Source: a virus | IMG/VR virus record: IMGVR_UViG_3300046529_000389 | Location: 1 to 44,738 of that record | Direction: 5' to 3' (one strand) | Length of the DNA: 44,738 nt | Part shown: piece after piece, positions 1 to 6,113 of the stretch | Position numbering within the stretch: the first letter of the stretch is position 1 | How the letters are laid out: each line of letters begins with the position of its first letter | Made by a program: the position numbers and the translations under genes | The notes under the pieces: generated by a model | The model's input: the letters and a program-made list of their open reading frames with translations, nothing else | Database searches by the model: none | Told to the model about the DNA's origin: nothing

Positions 1-18
1 TGGGCAAGGAGAGGAACG

Positions 19-210
19 ATGACTAAGACCACGGTTGATCTGGTAGCAAGCGGCGCATTACCGGAGTTGCGCTCGGTACATGATGAGTGGTTCGCGTGGC
101 GTCCCGTGCGGCTGGGGGCACTCGGCACCGGGAGACTGGTTTGGTTCCGTCGCCTTTGGCGCAATCAATGCGCGGGCGTCACAATCTATCAGCCTCTTGG
201 AAAGAAATAA
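19..210 (+). CDS. small hypothetical protein (63 aa)
   Basis: I do not recognise this protein. The start is supported by a good ribosome binding site, AAGGAGAGG, about five bases before the ATG. The protein is 63 residues, moderately basic and rich in Trp and Arg in its second half, with no signal peptide or membrane segment. It is the first gene of the left plus-strand group that ends in the DNA methyltransferase. If the molecule is circular, it lies just across the junction from the leftward gene at 44577-44714, so the two would diverge. Confidence 0.6.
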   Translation: MTKTTVDLVASGALPELRSVHDEWFAWRPVRLGALGTGRLVWFRRLWRNQCAGVTIYQPLGKK

Positions 211-248
211 TACTTTGTTTTACTTCGCGATTACTTAGCTAGGCTCCA

Positions 249-584
249 ATGAACCTGTGGGCGTCGCGCAGATGGATGGACAAGCGGGCGTCGCGCCCCT
301 TGACGGAGCGTAACGCTACGGGTAACGTTACTGCCTCACCACGCTCAGAGGCATCGCCCGTGAAAAAGATTGGCCCCAAGGAAGCGCAGAGGCGGCTGCT
401 GGCGCGCAAGTCAGTGGACCGCGACACTACCCCCTCTCCCGCTATCTCACTCCCCAATGAACCGCTCGCCGCCGCGTTGGCGGACGTTACGCCTGCCGAC
501 ATTCTGGCGCGTATTCGCGAGAAGGCAACGGCACGGCAGCGCGCCTTTCGGGAGCGGCGGCGCACCGCGAAGGAGGGGGAGTGA
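249..584 (+). CDS. hypothetical basic protein upstream of methyltransferase (111 aa)
   Basis: Unrecognised. The reading frame is open to a TGA that overlaps the GTG start of the methyltransferase, so the two are probably translationally coupled. The C-terminus is strongly basic and helical (RQRAFRERRR near residue 98), which suggests nucleic-acid contact, though this is only inference. The start is uncertain because there is no clear Shine-Dalgarno before ATG 249, and ATG 276 is an alternative. The gene contains the palindrome GTAACGTTAC at 322-331, which also occurs near the right edge of the window. Confidence 0.55.
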   Translation: MNLWASRRWMDKRASRPLTERNATGNVTASPRSEASPVKKIGPKEAQRRLLARKSVDRDTTPSPAISLPNEPLAAALADVTPADILARIREKATARQRAFRERRRTAKEGE

Positions 585-1378
585 GGCCGCTCGCCATTGA
601 TCTCTTTTGCGGACTTGGTGGCTGGACGGATGGCCTGTTGGCAGCGAGGTATGAGGTCATCGGCTTCGATATCGAGCGGCACATCTATGGCGCGCATCGC
701 TACCCTGCGCAGCTTGTCGTGCAGGACGTGCTGACGCTGCACGGATCGCAGTTCCGGGATGCCACCTTGATCGTCGCCTCGCCGCCGTGCCAAGCCTACA
801 GCTATCGCGCCATGCCCTGGTCCCGGGCGAAGGCGATGCCGCCACCAGATAACACGCTGTTTGAAGCCTGCTTCAGGATTCAACGTGAGGCGAGTGCCGC
901 CGCTGGGCATCAAGTTCCCTTGGTGGTTGAGAATGTCAAAGGCGCCCAAAAATGGGTTGGCCGGGCGCGGTGGAATTATGGCTCGTTTTACCTTTGGGGG
1001 GATGTCCCGGCGCTGATGCCGTTCACAGTTCGGGGCCACAAGGTTCCTGGGTTTCGCTTTGATGGCTCTGGCCGATCTTTCCAATCTGAAAGCGTTGATA
1101 GACAGAGGGATGATGGAACAAAAATTGCCGGTATGAATTGGAGCAATTTCGGGAAAGAAGGCTACAAGGCAGAGGCGTTCAACGGCAACGCTGACCGGAT
1201 GTTCAAAAACACTGGCGACTCTTGGTTTGCGATATCGCATAACAAGACGCCTAAAAACAACCCGCATGGCAGCACTAGGCGCAAGTTCGCCTCTGCGATG
1301 ATAGCCAAGATACCCCTAACTTTGTCTCGTCATATTGCAGAGGCTTATCGACCAAGGGAAGATCGAGAGGCGGGTTAG
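581..1378 (+). CDS. C5 cytosine-specific DNA methyltransferase
   Basis: Transfers a methyl group from S-adenosylmethionine to cytosine C5 in DNA. The SAM-binding motif LFCGLGG lies at residues 8-14, the catalytic motif SPPCQ has its nucleophilic Cys at about residue 70, and the ENV motif is at 117-119. The C-terminal half has an ordinary length for the family but a less obvious target-recognition region. The start is GTG, chosen because AGGAGGGG sits just upstream and MRPLAIDLFCGLGG begins right at the SAM fold. No restriction endonuclease is seen nearby, so this is probably an orphan phage methyltransferase that protects phage DNA or marks it for regulation. Its stop overlaps the stop of the convergent leftward gene at 1375 by four bases. 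Confidence 0.93.
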   Translation: MRPLAIDLFCGLGGWTDGLLAARYEVIGFDIERHIYGAHRYPAQLVVQDVLTLHGSQFRDATLIVASPPCQAYSYRAMPWSRAKAMPPPDNTLFEACFRIQREASAAAGHQVPLVVENVKGAQKWVGRARWNYGSFYLWGDVPALMPFTVRGHKVPGFRFDGSGRSFQSESVDRQRDDGTKIAGMNWSNFGKEGYKAEAFNGNADRMFKNTGDSWFAISHNKTPKNNPHGSTRRKFASAMIAKIPLTLSRHIAEAYRPREDREAG

Positions 1379-1569
1379 GGCGGTCCCGCCACTTGGTTTG
1401 CAAATTCGGTTATCTGCTTGATGCTGCCAAAGACCTCATCAGGCACTTGCTTGTTAGGATCAGGGGAGCCGCGCAACTGCGCGATAATGCTCGCCAGCTT
1501 ATTCACCGCCGCCGCCAAGGATTGCAGGGCCGCATCGGTATCGACCTCGGTTGCCATGTGCCCGGTCAT
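1375..1569 (-). CDS. small hypothetical protein (64 aa), end of left minus-strand operon
   Basis: Unrecognised acidic, mostly helical protein. It is the last gene of the leftward operon. Its ATG overlaps the TGA of the preceding gene (ATGA), so translation is probably coupled. An internal ATG four residues later (MATEVDTD) is an alternative start. Its 3' end overlaps the methyltransferase stop, so the two transcription units converge with no room for a separate terminator. Confidence 0.65.
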   Translation of the reverse strand: MTGHMATEVDTDAALQSLAAAVNKLASIIAQLRGSPDPNKQVPDEVFGSIKQITEFANQVAGPP

Positions 1570-1904
1570 CCCTGTGGAGTGTTGGCTGCTACAGCAGCGG
1601 CGAGGTTAGTTGTCTGTGTCTGTAGAGACGTAGAGAGCGCCTCAATAGCCGCCAGTTGCTCCGGGGTCGCCCCCGCCGCCTGAGCCGCAGCCACAGCGTC
1701 TGCAATCATCTTCGGAATGCCGTCCAGTAGCGCTATCGCTGATTCCGTCACGCTCGTCTCTTGCGTAACCTCGGCTTGCAGGGCGGCGATGTCGTCATCT
1801 AACTTTGCCATTGTGCCTCTCACGTTGCTAAGGGTTGCGAGTAGTATAGAGATATTACCCTCTATCCGGGCGAGCGAGCGTAGGATGTCTGCCTCTCTAA
1901 ACAT
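1566..1904 (-). CDS. coiled-coil phage protein with AAAQAAGATPEQL motif (112 aa)
   Basis: A helical protein of a type common in phages of soil and aquatic proteobacteria. The C-terminal half carries the typical string of Ala-rich heptads (AVAAAQAAGATPEQLAAI, then LSTSLQTQT). Function is unknown. The ATG at 1904 overlaps the stop of the upstream membrane protein (TAATG). A second ATG at 1811 has a better Shine-Dalgarno (GAGAGG), so a shorter 81-residue form is possible. Confidence 0.7.
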   Translation of the reverse strand: MFREADILRSLARIEGNISILLATLSNVRGTMAKLDDDIAALQAEVTQETSVTESAIALLDGIPKMIADAVAAAQAAGATPEQLAAIEALSTSLQTQTTNLAAAVAANTPQG

Positions 1905-2113
1905 TAACGAAGGGGCGGCAGTGGGCGATAAAACAATGTTCCCCCAAACAGCCCAAGCTGGCCGAGTAGGATCAGGATGATGATGAGGGCGAGCAAAGCC
2001 TTTGCCACAACGGCAAACGGCGGCGGCAGGGGGATGGCGTCAATCACATAGAAGATAAGCCAAGCGACCAGCCCCAGGACCAGCACAAGGATCAAAAGCC
2101 CGACGAGACTCAT
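1904..2113 (-). CDS. small membrane protein, full-length member of the repeated family (69 aa)
   Basis: A hydrophobic protein with two predicted membrane helices: residues about 3-23, starting MSLVGLLILVLVLGLVAW, and about 38-56. It resembles the widespread short Thivi_2564-type membrane proteins (recognised by pattern only). The start is ATG 2113, preceded by GGCGGAGGGG. The first 16 codons are the part duplicated upstream in the 91-bp tandem repeat, so two truncated copies of this N-terminus precede it in the same operon. Confidence 0.75.
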   Translation of the reverse strand: MSLVGLLILVLVLGLVAWLIFYVIDAIPLPPPFAVVAKALLALIIILILLGQLGLFGGTLFYRPLPPLR

Positions 2114-2114
2114 C

Positions 2115-2204
2115 TCAGCCCCTCCGCCCAATTGTCATCACCGCGACCATCACCGCGACCAGCCCCGGGACCAGCACAAGGATCAAAAGCCCGACGAGAC
2201 TCAT
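2115..2204 (-). CDS. membrane micro-ORF, repeat copy 2 (29 aa)
   Basis: A complete reading frame within the 91-bp tandem repeat. It has its own GGCGGAGGGG ribosome binding site, ATG start and TGA stop, and ends VMTIGRRG. It encodes one transmembrane helix with a basic tail. It differs from the other repeat copy by one base (G at 2167), which changes a Leu to Pro in the middle of the helix. It may be translated, or it may be a by-product of DNA duplication. Confidence 0.5.
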   Translation of the reverse strand: MSLVGLLILVLVPGLVAVMVAVMTIGRRG

Positions 2205-2205
2205 C

Positions 2206-2295
2206 TCAGCCCCTCCGCCCAATTGTCATCACCGCGACCATCACCGCGACCAGCCCCAGGACCAGCACAAGGATCAAAAGCCCGACGAGACTCAT
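2206..2295 (-). CDS. membrane micro-ORF, repeat copy 3 (29 aa)
   Basis: Same layout as the neighbouring copy: Shine-Dalgarno, ATG, a single hydrophobic helix (MSLVGLLILVLVLGLV), a second hydrophobic stretch VMVAVM, then TIGRRG and TGA. The stop is followed after one base by the next ATG. This copy keeps the Leu seen in the full-length protein at 1904-2113. The micro-ORF is in register with the repeat unit, so each unit carries one complete small gene. Confidence 0.5.
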   Translation of the reverse strand: MSLVGLLILVLVLGLVAVMVAVMTIGRRG

Positions 2296-2296
2296 C

Positions 2297-2407
2297 TCAG
2301 CCCCTCCGCCCAATTGTCATCACCTCATAGGCCAGCCAAATCACCAACCCCAACAGTACCACGAGGATGAGAAAGTCACCTATGATTAATAGGGCGACGG
2401 CATTCAT
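2297..2407 (-). CDS. small membrane protein heading the repeat array (36 aa)
   Basis: A single transmembrane helix (residues about 3-26, beginning MNAVALLIIG). The ending EVMTIGRRG is identical to the tails of the two micro-ORFs downstream. The N-terminal part is unique, so the tail and the following ribosome binding site are the segment that was duplicated. It has an AAGGGGAAG ribosome binding site, and its start lies inside the 3' end of the gene at 2376-2534. Confidence 0.6.
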   Translation of the reverse strand: MNAVALLIIGDFLILVVLLGLVIWLAYEVMTIGRRG

Positions 2408-2534
2408 CGCTTCCCCTTTTCTTAAGACGCTCCTCGGTGGCCTGAACCCCTGCAATGCCGCCTACAGCAAAGCCAACAAAAAATATGACTAGGAAGCTGG
2501 CGATGAGACTAAGCACAAACTCTGCATCACTCAA
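2376..2534 (-). CDS. small single-pass membrane protein, TTG start (52 aa)
   Basis: One hydrophobic segment (residues about 6-30, FVLSLIASFLVIFFVGFAVG) followed by a charged tail (EERLKKRG). No in-frame ATG is available. TTG 2534 is preceded at a normal distance by GGAG and is the likely start. The gene overlaps both neighbours, and its 3' end runs in another frame through the first codons of the gene at 2297-2407. Function unknown. Confidence 0.5.
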   Translation of the reverse strand: MSDAEFVLSLIASFLVIFFVGFAVGGIAGVQATEERLKKRGSDECRRPINHR

Positions 2535-2676
2535 TCGACATCTCCGCATCGAAATGCGCCGCTGCGTTCTTGTCGGTGATATTAAGAATGACCGTCAAGC
2601 TATCGGGCTTGATGTTGCACTCTAGGAGCCAGCACCGCAGCGCGTAGAAGACCTGTTCCATGTTCCGCATGTTCAT
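2527..2676 (-). CDS. small hypothetical protein (49 aa)
   Basis: Unrecognised soluble protein beginning MNMRNMEQVFYALRCW. Its ATG overlaps the TGA of the upstream DUF6496-like gene (ATGA), a sign of coupled translation. The protein is compact with a mixed composition and no motif I can name. Confidence 0.6.
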   Translation of the reverse strand: MNMRNMEQVFYALRCWLLECNIKPDSLTVILNITDKNAAAHFDAEMSIE

Positions 2677-2816
2677 CGCTTTCCGCGCCGCGCCTCGCTC
2701 AGAGCAATGGCGATTGCCTGCTTGCGTCCCTTGACCTTTGGCCCGCGCTTGGAGCCGCTGTGAAGTTTCCCGGCCTTGAACTCATGCATAACCTTCTCGA
2801 CCTTGCCCTTTGCCAT
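2673..2816 (-). CDS. DUF6496-like small basic protein (47 aa)
   Basis: Matches the pattern of the short DUF6496 family often found in phages and their hosts: MAKGKVEKVMHEFKAG at the N-terminus and RKQAIAIALSEARR near the C-terminus. The protein is very basic and the function is unknown. The start is ATG 2816, which overlaps the stop of the upstream gene by one base (TGATG) and is preceded by GGAGGGAAAG. Confidence 0.8.
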   Translation of the reverse strand: MAKGKVEKVMHEFKAGKLHSGSKRGPKVKGRKQAIAIALSEARRGKR

Positions 2817-3097
2817 CACTTTCCTCCCTCTAACTGCTGTCTCATTACCTCGATTGGCTCTGAAAGATCGTATCCGAACCCATGCCTATCCCATACCTCT
2901 AGAACCGCATAGGCGGTGTCTTGCAGCTTATCCAGCATCTCATGGGCCACACTAAGCTGGTACTTCAATTCCTCAATTTCACCAGCGAGCTTTTTCAGTG
3001 TTTCAGCTAGTCCACCATCATCAATTTCCCGCATGTTTGCCTCGTCATCCCGGTCCGCCCTGAGCTTCCAATCATCGTAGCTGTCGCGCCAATCCAT
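2816..3097 (-). CDS. hypothetical acidic coiled-coil protein (93 aa)
   Basis: Unrecognised. The central part (residues about 30-65) has heptad-like spacing typical of a coiled coil (LAETLKKLAGEIEELKYQL). The ATG at 3097 overlaps the stop of the lipoprotein gene. It belongs to the leftward operon and has no membrane segment. Confidence 0.65.
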   Translation of the reverse strand: MDWRDSYDDWKLRADRDDEANMREIDDGGLAETLKKLAGEIEELKYQLSVAHEMLDKLQDTAYAVLEVWDRHGFGYDLSEPIEVMRQQLEGGK

Positions 3098-3474
3098 CAA
3101 AGGCCCCCGATTGTCGCGAGCTTGAGTATCATCGCCTGCGTATCGATCACCAAAGCCGCGCAGCCAATCTGTAGCTCGACCGGAATGCCCGCGCCTATCG
3201 TTCCATACACGTCACGCCCGCGCTGGAATGTGCCAAAGGCTCCGGTGACAGGCACGCGCACCCTACCCTGCTGCGCGACAACCCAGGCGCTCAGAACGGG
3301 ATAGCAAGCGTGAGCGATCAGATCGCCATGAGCTACCGCATCAGCATCGGCATTCGCCAAATCGGCGGCTGATATAGCTAAGAGCCGTTGGCTCAGGTCG
3401 TTGCCGGGAGTGGTTGTCTGTCCCGCGCATCCCGACAGCAGCAAAATAAGCCCTATTTTAGCGGCGTTTTTCAT
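3097..3474 (-). CDS. phage lipoprotein (125 aa)
   Basis: The N-terminus is a classic lipoprotein signal: MKNAAKIGLILLLSGC with lipobox LSGC at residues 13-16, so the mature protein should be acylated and membrane-anchored. The rest has no motif I recognise. It follows a two-helix membrane protein (3458-3670), and the two overlap. The pairing of a holin-like membrane protein with a lipoprotein could be a lysis cassette (outer-membrane spanin subunit), but 125 residues is long for that role, so this is a suggestion only. Confidence 0.75.
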   Translation of the reverse strand: MKNAAKIGLILLLSGCAGQTTTPGNDLSQRLLAISAADLANADADAVAHGDLIAHACYPVLSAWVVAQQGRVRVPVTGAFGTFQRGRDVYGTIGAGIPVELQIGCAALVIDTQAMILKLATIGGL

Positions 3475-3670
3475 AACGACGCCCTTTGATAATGAATATT
3501 GATGTCATTATGGCGCCTAATGTTGTTCCCGCCGCTGATACGGCAATGATGATGCTAAATGCAATTGGCATCTCGGTATTGGCAAAGGCGCCTAGAACAG
3601 ATGACCAAGACCACACCACCGCGCCCCCAGCCCATAAAAATATAATATGATAAAGCGGGTCGTTGTTCAT
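3458..3670 (-). CDS. two-helix membrane protein, possibly holin-like (70 aa)
   Basis: Two predicted transmembrane segments, residues about 8-28 and 34-62, followed by a basic tail (KGRRYEKRR). This is the size and topology of a class II holin, and the next gene encodes a lipoprotein. No family signature is visible, so the assignment is inference. The start overlaps the stop of the upstream 58-residue gene (ATGA). Confidence 0.6.
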   Translation of the reverse strand: MNNDPLYHIIFLWAGGAVVWSWSSVLGAFANTEMPIAFSIIIAVSAAGTTLGAIMTSIFIIKGRRYEKRR

Positions 3671-3843
3671 TTTTTCTCCCCCGTTATACGCCGCGTCAAC
3701 AACTCAGGCAGTCTGCCGATGCGCTCGGACAACTCAGCGATCTCCTCGTCGGCATTCGCCGCCTTAATCTGCCGGTAGATACGAAGTACGAACTCGGAAA
3801 CCGCCGTATATAGCGCGTTCTTGATGATGTTCGGATCGGTCAT
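3667..3843 (-). CDS. small hypothetical protein (58 aa)
   Basis: Begins MTDPNIIKNALYTAVSEFVL and is helical and charged in its second half (ADEEIAELSERIGRLPELL). Its start overlaps the stop of the PEP-CTERM gene and its stop overlaps the start of the two-helix membrane gene, both as ATGA, so the three are tightly coupled. Function unknown. Confidence 0.65.
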   Translation of the reverse strand: MTDPNIIKNALYTAVSEFVLRIYRQIKAANADEEIAELSERIGRLPELLTRRITGEKK

Positions 3844-4424
3844 CGCCTGCGCCTCGCTGCCGTGAGACCAGCCAGCGCCAAGCCAAAGACCGCGAGCGAT
3901 GAAGGCTCTGGAATTGGGTCGGGGGGATCATCGAGGGCAACAAGTGGCTGGGCGGCGGGCGATTGCGTGATCTCGACATACAGCGATCCGCTGCCGGTCT
4001 GCCCCTCCGTAAATGGCAAACTCGGCGCATTCCATTCGACCCAGCCGTTTGCGCCGTTATACACCCCGGACCTGGGCGAGGAATCAAAATCAAACGCCGC
4101 GAGGAAGTCGTCGCCGCTGATAAGCGGGCCAAAGACGCCCAATGCACTGCCGCCGATGTTCATGCGCGACAGGCTAGGATTGACACCCGACACGGGATAG
4201 AAGTCAAAGGCGACGGGGGAACTCAGAGGCAGGCCGCAACATAGCCCCAGGATCGTGATGTCAGCGGTATCGTTGTGATAGGTGAGGGTCGGATCGAGCG
4301 TGACATGCACCTCGCGCTGCCGATCGCTCCCTGTCCGAAAAAATATGTCGTAGGTGATGAGCGTCGCTTTCGCGGGAACCGCCGCAGAGAGAAGCAAGGC
4401 GCTGGCCACTATGATCTTCCTCAT
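3840..4424 (-). CDS. secreted PEP-CTERM domain protein (194 aa)
   Basis: The N-terminal signal peptide is about residues 1-20 (MRKIIVASALLLSAAVPAKA). The body is beta-rich. The C-terminus is a textbook PEP-CTERM sorting signal: PEPSSLAVFGLALAGL followed by TAARRRR, that is, the PEP motif, a hydrophobic helix and a basic tail. Such proteins are exported by Sec and processed by host exosortase EpsH/XrtA, usually in exopolysaccharide-making proteobacteria. No exosortase is encoded in the window, so the host would supply it. A phage-borne copy could alter the host surface, for example to exclude superinfection, but that is inference. Confidence 0.85.
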   Translation of the reverse strand: MRKIIVASALLLSAAVPAKATLITYDIFFRTGSDRQREVHVTLDPTLTYHNDTADITILGLCCGLPLSSPVAFDFYPVSGVNPSLSRMNIGGSALGVFGPLISGDDFLAAFDFDSSPRSGVYNGANGWVEWNAPSLPFTEGQTGSGSLYVEITQSPAAQPLVALDDPPDPIPEPSSLAVFGLALAGLTAARRRR

Positions 4425-5068
4425 AATCCATCCCCACGATTAAGCCGATCCATCCACGTATCAATTTCAGCCAGGAAGGCCATAACGCTCGCTTCCATCT
4501 CATCAATCATTGCGTCATCCCGATCAACGCGGCGCACGAACAGGCTTGCCGGTCCTTTGATGCGGGAATCGAAGCCGACGAAATCACACCAGCGCCGCCC
4601 CGTGCAGGCCATTTGCCATTGCATCTGTAAAACGTACTTGTCGGGCACTTCGCCAGCCATGTGCATTTCCACAAGCGTTTGGCTCAATGGACACTTGATT
4701 TCCAAAAGGCCCTTGTCGCCCACATATCCATCAGGCGAGGCTCCCGACATCGGGATAGTCGGATGGTCTATGAACCACACTATTTCGACGCTCTCGCCAG
4801 AATGGTTCTCATATGCACGGCGCGCAGCGTATTCTGTCTCGACGCCCCATAGCATCGCGGAATTAAGGAATGGTTCTTTCGGCATTCCGGTTAGCCGCTC
4901 CGCAATCAGTTCGGCCATGTAGTGCTGGCGGCGCTCGCTTGGCCCCTTCTTCGTCATCGCCAGAACATCCGAAACGCGCGAGGCCGTGACCTTGCCAAGG
5001 CGGGCCTGTACCCATGCCTCGATATCATCTCCTAGGTTTGCGGGCGGTGCCTCATCCTCCATGCTCAT
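4421..5068 (-). CDS. YqaJ-like viral recombinase / lambda-exonuclease-type nuclease
   Basis: A 5'-3' double-strand exonuclease of the PD-(D/E)xK superfamily, used for phage recombination. The motifs are in order: VTASRVSDVLA near residues 27-38, GVETEYAARRAYE at about 75-87 (catalytic Glu), and SPDGYVGDKGLLEIKCP at 111-127, which gives the Asp and the E-x-K active site. QMQWQMACTG follows, as is usual in the family. The length, about 215 residues, is normal. ATG 5068 sits behind AAGGGGG; GTG 5071 and ATG 5062 are alternatives. No single-strand annealing partner protein is recognisable beside it. Confidence 0.88.
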   Translation of the reverse strand: MSMEDEAPPANLGDDIEAWVQARLGKVTASRVSDVLAMTKKGPSERRQHYMAELIAERLTGMPKEPFLNSAMLWGVETEYAARRAYENHSGESVEIVWFIDHPTIPMSGASPDGYVGDKGLLEIKCPLSQTLVEMHMAGEVPDKYVLQMQWQMACTGRRWCDFVGFDSRIKGPASLFVRRVDRDDAMIDEMEASVMAFLAEIDTWMDRLNRGDGL

Positions 5069-5246
5069 CACTCGTTACCCCCTTAGCCCGATCCAGCGCT
5101 CGCCTTGCTTCTGTGTTTACGCCAAGAGCAAGTACCCAATCCTTATTTGGGCGGGCCTCCCTGCGACAAGATTCGCAGAATACGCGCGTCTCGGCTTCGA
5201 TCCACTCAAGCGCTTTGACCAGTCTCCCTTCTTTCTCGCTCATCAT
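5052..5246 (-). CDS. small hypothetical protein with FCESC motif (64 aa)
   Basis: Begins MMSEKEGRLVKALEWIEAE and carries a CxxC pair (FCESC) that may bind metal. The start is ATG 5246, directly after the stop of the leader-like ORF at 5248-5361 and behind AGGAGAGGGG. The stop-to-start junction AGGGGCTGAGATGA is the same string that joins the repeated micro-ORFs near 2113-2295. Function unknown; it precedes the recombinase. Confidence 0.6.
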   Translation of the reverse strand: MMSEKEGRLVKALEWIEAETRVFCESCRREARPNKDWVLALGVNTEARRALDRAKGVTSDEHGG

Positions 5247-5247
5247 C

Positions 5248-5361
5248 TCAGCCCCTCTCCTTGCCCCGTGAGTAGACGCCCGCATTCGTGACATGCACAG
5301 CGAGACACTTGGCGCCCAGCGACGGTGGCTTGCGTCGGAAAAGCCAGCGAATAAACCTCAT
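5248..5361 (-). CDS. first ORF of the leftward operon (37 aa)
   Basis: A short basic protein starting MRFIRWLFRRKPP, with GGGAG seven bases before its ATG. It ends one base before the next start, so translation is probably coupled. It is the most promoter-proximal frame of the leftward unit and lies just downstream of the leftward -35-like box at 5411-5416. It could be a real microprotein or a leader. Confidence 0.5.
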   Translation of the reverse strand: MRFIRWLFRRKPPSLGAKCLAVHVTNAGVYSRGKERG

Positions 5362-5375
5362 TCCTTCACTCCCTA

Positions 5376-5404
5376 TTGACACCACCACCCTACTATGGGA
5401 TAAA
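5376..5404 (+). promoter_or_regulatory. rightward sigma70-like promoter
   Basis: A perfect -35 hexamer TTGACA lies at 5376-5381, followed after 17 bases by GATAAA at 5399-5404, which matches four of six -10 positions. It would drive the rightward genes starting at 5442. Position and spacing support it, but it is not tested. Confidence 0.55.
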
Positions 5405-5416
5405 TTGGGATGTCAA
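5388..5416 (-). promoter_or_regulatory. leftward promoter-like element facing the rightward one
   Basis: TTGACA read leftward at 5416-5411 forms an inverted repeat with the rightward -35 box. The -10 region is weak (TAGTAG about 15 bases on). It is the only plausible source seen for the long leftward operon ending at 1375. If used, the two promoters overlap face to face and polymerases would exclude each other. Confidence 0.35.
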
Positions 5417-5441
5417 TGGGAATTGTGGGGAAGATTTCGGA

Positions 5442-5609
5442 ATGTCGCGACCGATAAAGAAAGCGCCTACAAAGCAGGACACGCATATCTATCTTGAGCC
5501 TGAAGTTCATAAGTGGCTGCGGGACAGCGCGAAACGCAACATGCGCTCCATCACGCAAGAGGTTACGTACCTCCTACAAAAGGCATGGGAAAATGAACGG
5601 TCAGCCTGA
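5442..5609 (+). CDS. Arc-type ribbon-helix-helix DNA-binding protein (55 aa)
   Basis: Fits the Arc/MetJ ribbon-helix-helix pattern: a short basic arm, a beta strand THIYLEPEVHKWL (residues about 15-27), then two helices with the typical RNMRSITQEVTYLL. Such dimers repress promoters. The start is ATG 5442, behind GGGGAAG; the in-frame upstream region overlaps the promoter and is unlikely to be coding. As the first gene of the rightward unit it probably regulates the divergent promoter region just upstream. Confidence 0.8.
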   Translation: MSRPIKKAPTKQDTHIYLEPEVHKWLRDSAKRNMRSITQEVTYLLQKAWENERSA

Positions 5610-5889
5610 CCTCTTTGATGCTCCTTTCGTCAGACGATCCAAAACATCGCGCGACGCCGCCAATCAAATCAAGCATGAGCTTCCGCGCTTGCAGAAGATC
5701 GTCCTTGATGCGATCAAGGAATCTGAACATGGCTTGACCGATGAGGATGGCATTTTCGTAACCCATCTTCCCGCCAGCACATATCGCCCGCGCCGTATCG
5801 AGTTGCAGCGAGCGGGCAAGATAAAAGACAGCGAGCAAACACGTCGCACACTCGCGGGGCGCAAGGCCGTCGTTTGGGTTGCGGTATGA
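5593..5889 (+). CDS. winged-helix-like phage protein (98 aa)
   Basis: Begins MNGQPDLFDAPFVRRSK. Residues about 25-85 have the arrangement of a small winged-helix domain: helix PRLQKIVLDAIKE, then GLTDEDGI, a recognition-helix-like STYRPRRIELQRAGKI, and a wing with RRTLAGRKAVVW. This pattern is common in phage early regions and suggests DNA binding or modification control. The start is ATG 5593, overlapping the end of the previous gene. Exact role unknown. Confidence 0.7.
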   Translation: MNGQPDLFDAPFVRRSKTSRDAANQIKHELPRLQKIVLDAIKESEHGLTDEDGIFVTHLPASTYRPRRIELQRAGKIKDSEQTRRTLAGRKAVVWVAV

Positions 5890-5903
5890 GCGAAAGGTGA
5901 ATC

Positions 5904-6113
5904 ATGGCAACTAAAGCACAAATCGATCAAATTATTCCTGGCGGCATTCGCGGCGACGATTTCATTCACCGCAAGACGACTGACGGGACGTGTTCCCGGT
6001 GCCGTGAAGATATTCCCGAAGACGATTTCTCGCTCATGCTTTGGTCGCAGGACGGAGAAAATCTCCTGATCTATTGCGACAAGTGCTGCGTCAAACAAAA
6101 GAAAAAGAAATGA
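5904..6113 (+). CDS. small zinc-ribbon-like protein (69 aa)
   Basis: Two CxxC knuckles, CSRC at about residue 30 and CDKC at about 58, spaced as in a zinc ribbon, followed by a Lys-rich tail. It lies just before the RusA resolvase, whose ATG overlaps its stop (ATGA). Function unknown, but nucleic-acid binding is plausible. Confidence 0.7.
   Translation: MATKAQIDQIIPGGIRGDDFIHRKTTDGTCSRCREDIPEDDFSLMLWSQDGENLLIYCDKCCVKQKKKK

Larger units (their letters stand above)
2071..2324. repeat. 91-bp tandem repeat, about 2.8 copies
   Basis: Units start at 2071, 2162 and 2253, and the third copy runs to about 2324. The copies are nearly identical; one visible difference is at 2167. On the minus strand every unit holds the end of one micro-ORF (MTIGRRG stop), the ribosome binding site and the start of the next (MSLVGLLILV). 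The period is not a multiple of three, but because each unit contains a stop and a new start the reading frames reset. Confidence 0.9.

Noticed and set aside
239-1267. Long minus-strand frame of 342 codons
   Set aside because: It runs antisense through the methyltransferase, whose motifs are clear; the translation is Arg-rich shadow sequence.
2071-2324. CRISPR-like array
   Set aside because: The 91-bp units are contiguous without unique spacers, so it is a plain tandem repeat.
2132-2389. Plus-strand frame over the 91-bp repeats
   Set aside because: Pro/Ser/Arg-rich translation of the repeats; the minus-strand frames have starts, ribosome binding sites and membrane helices.
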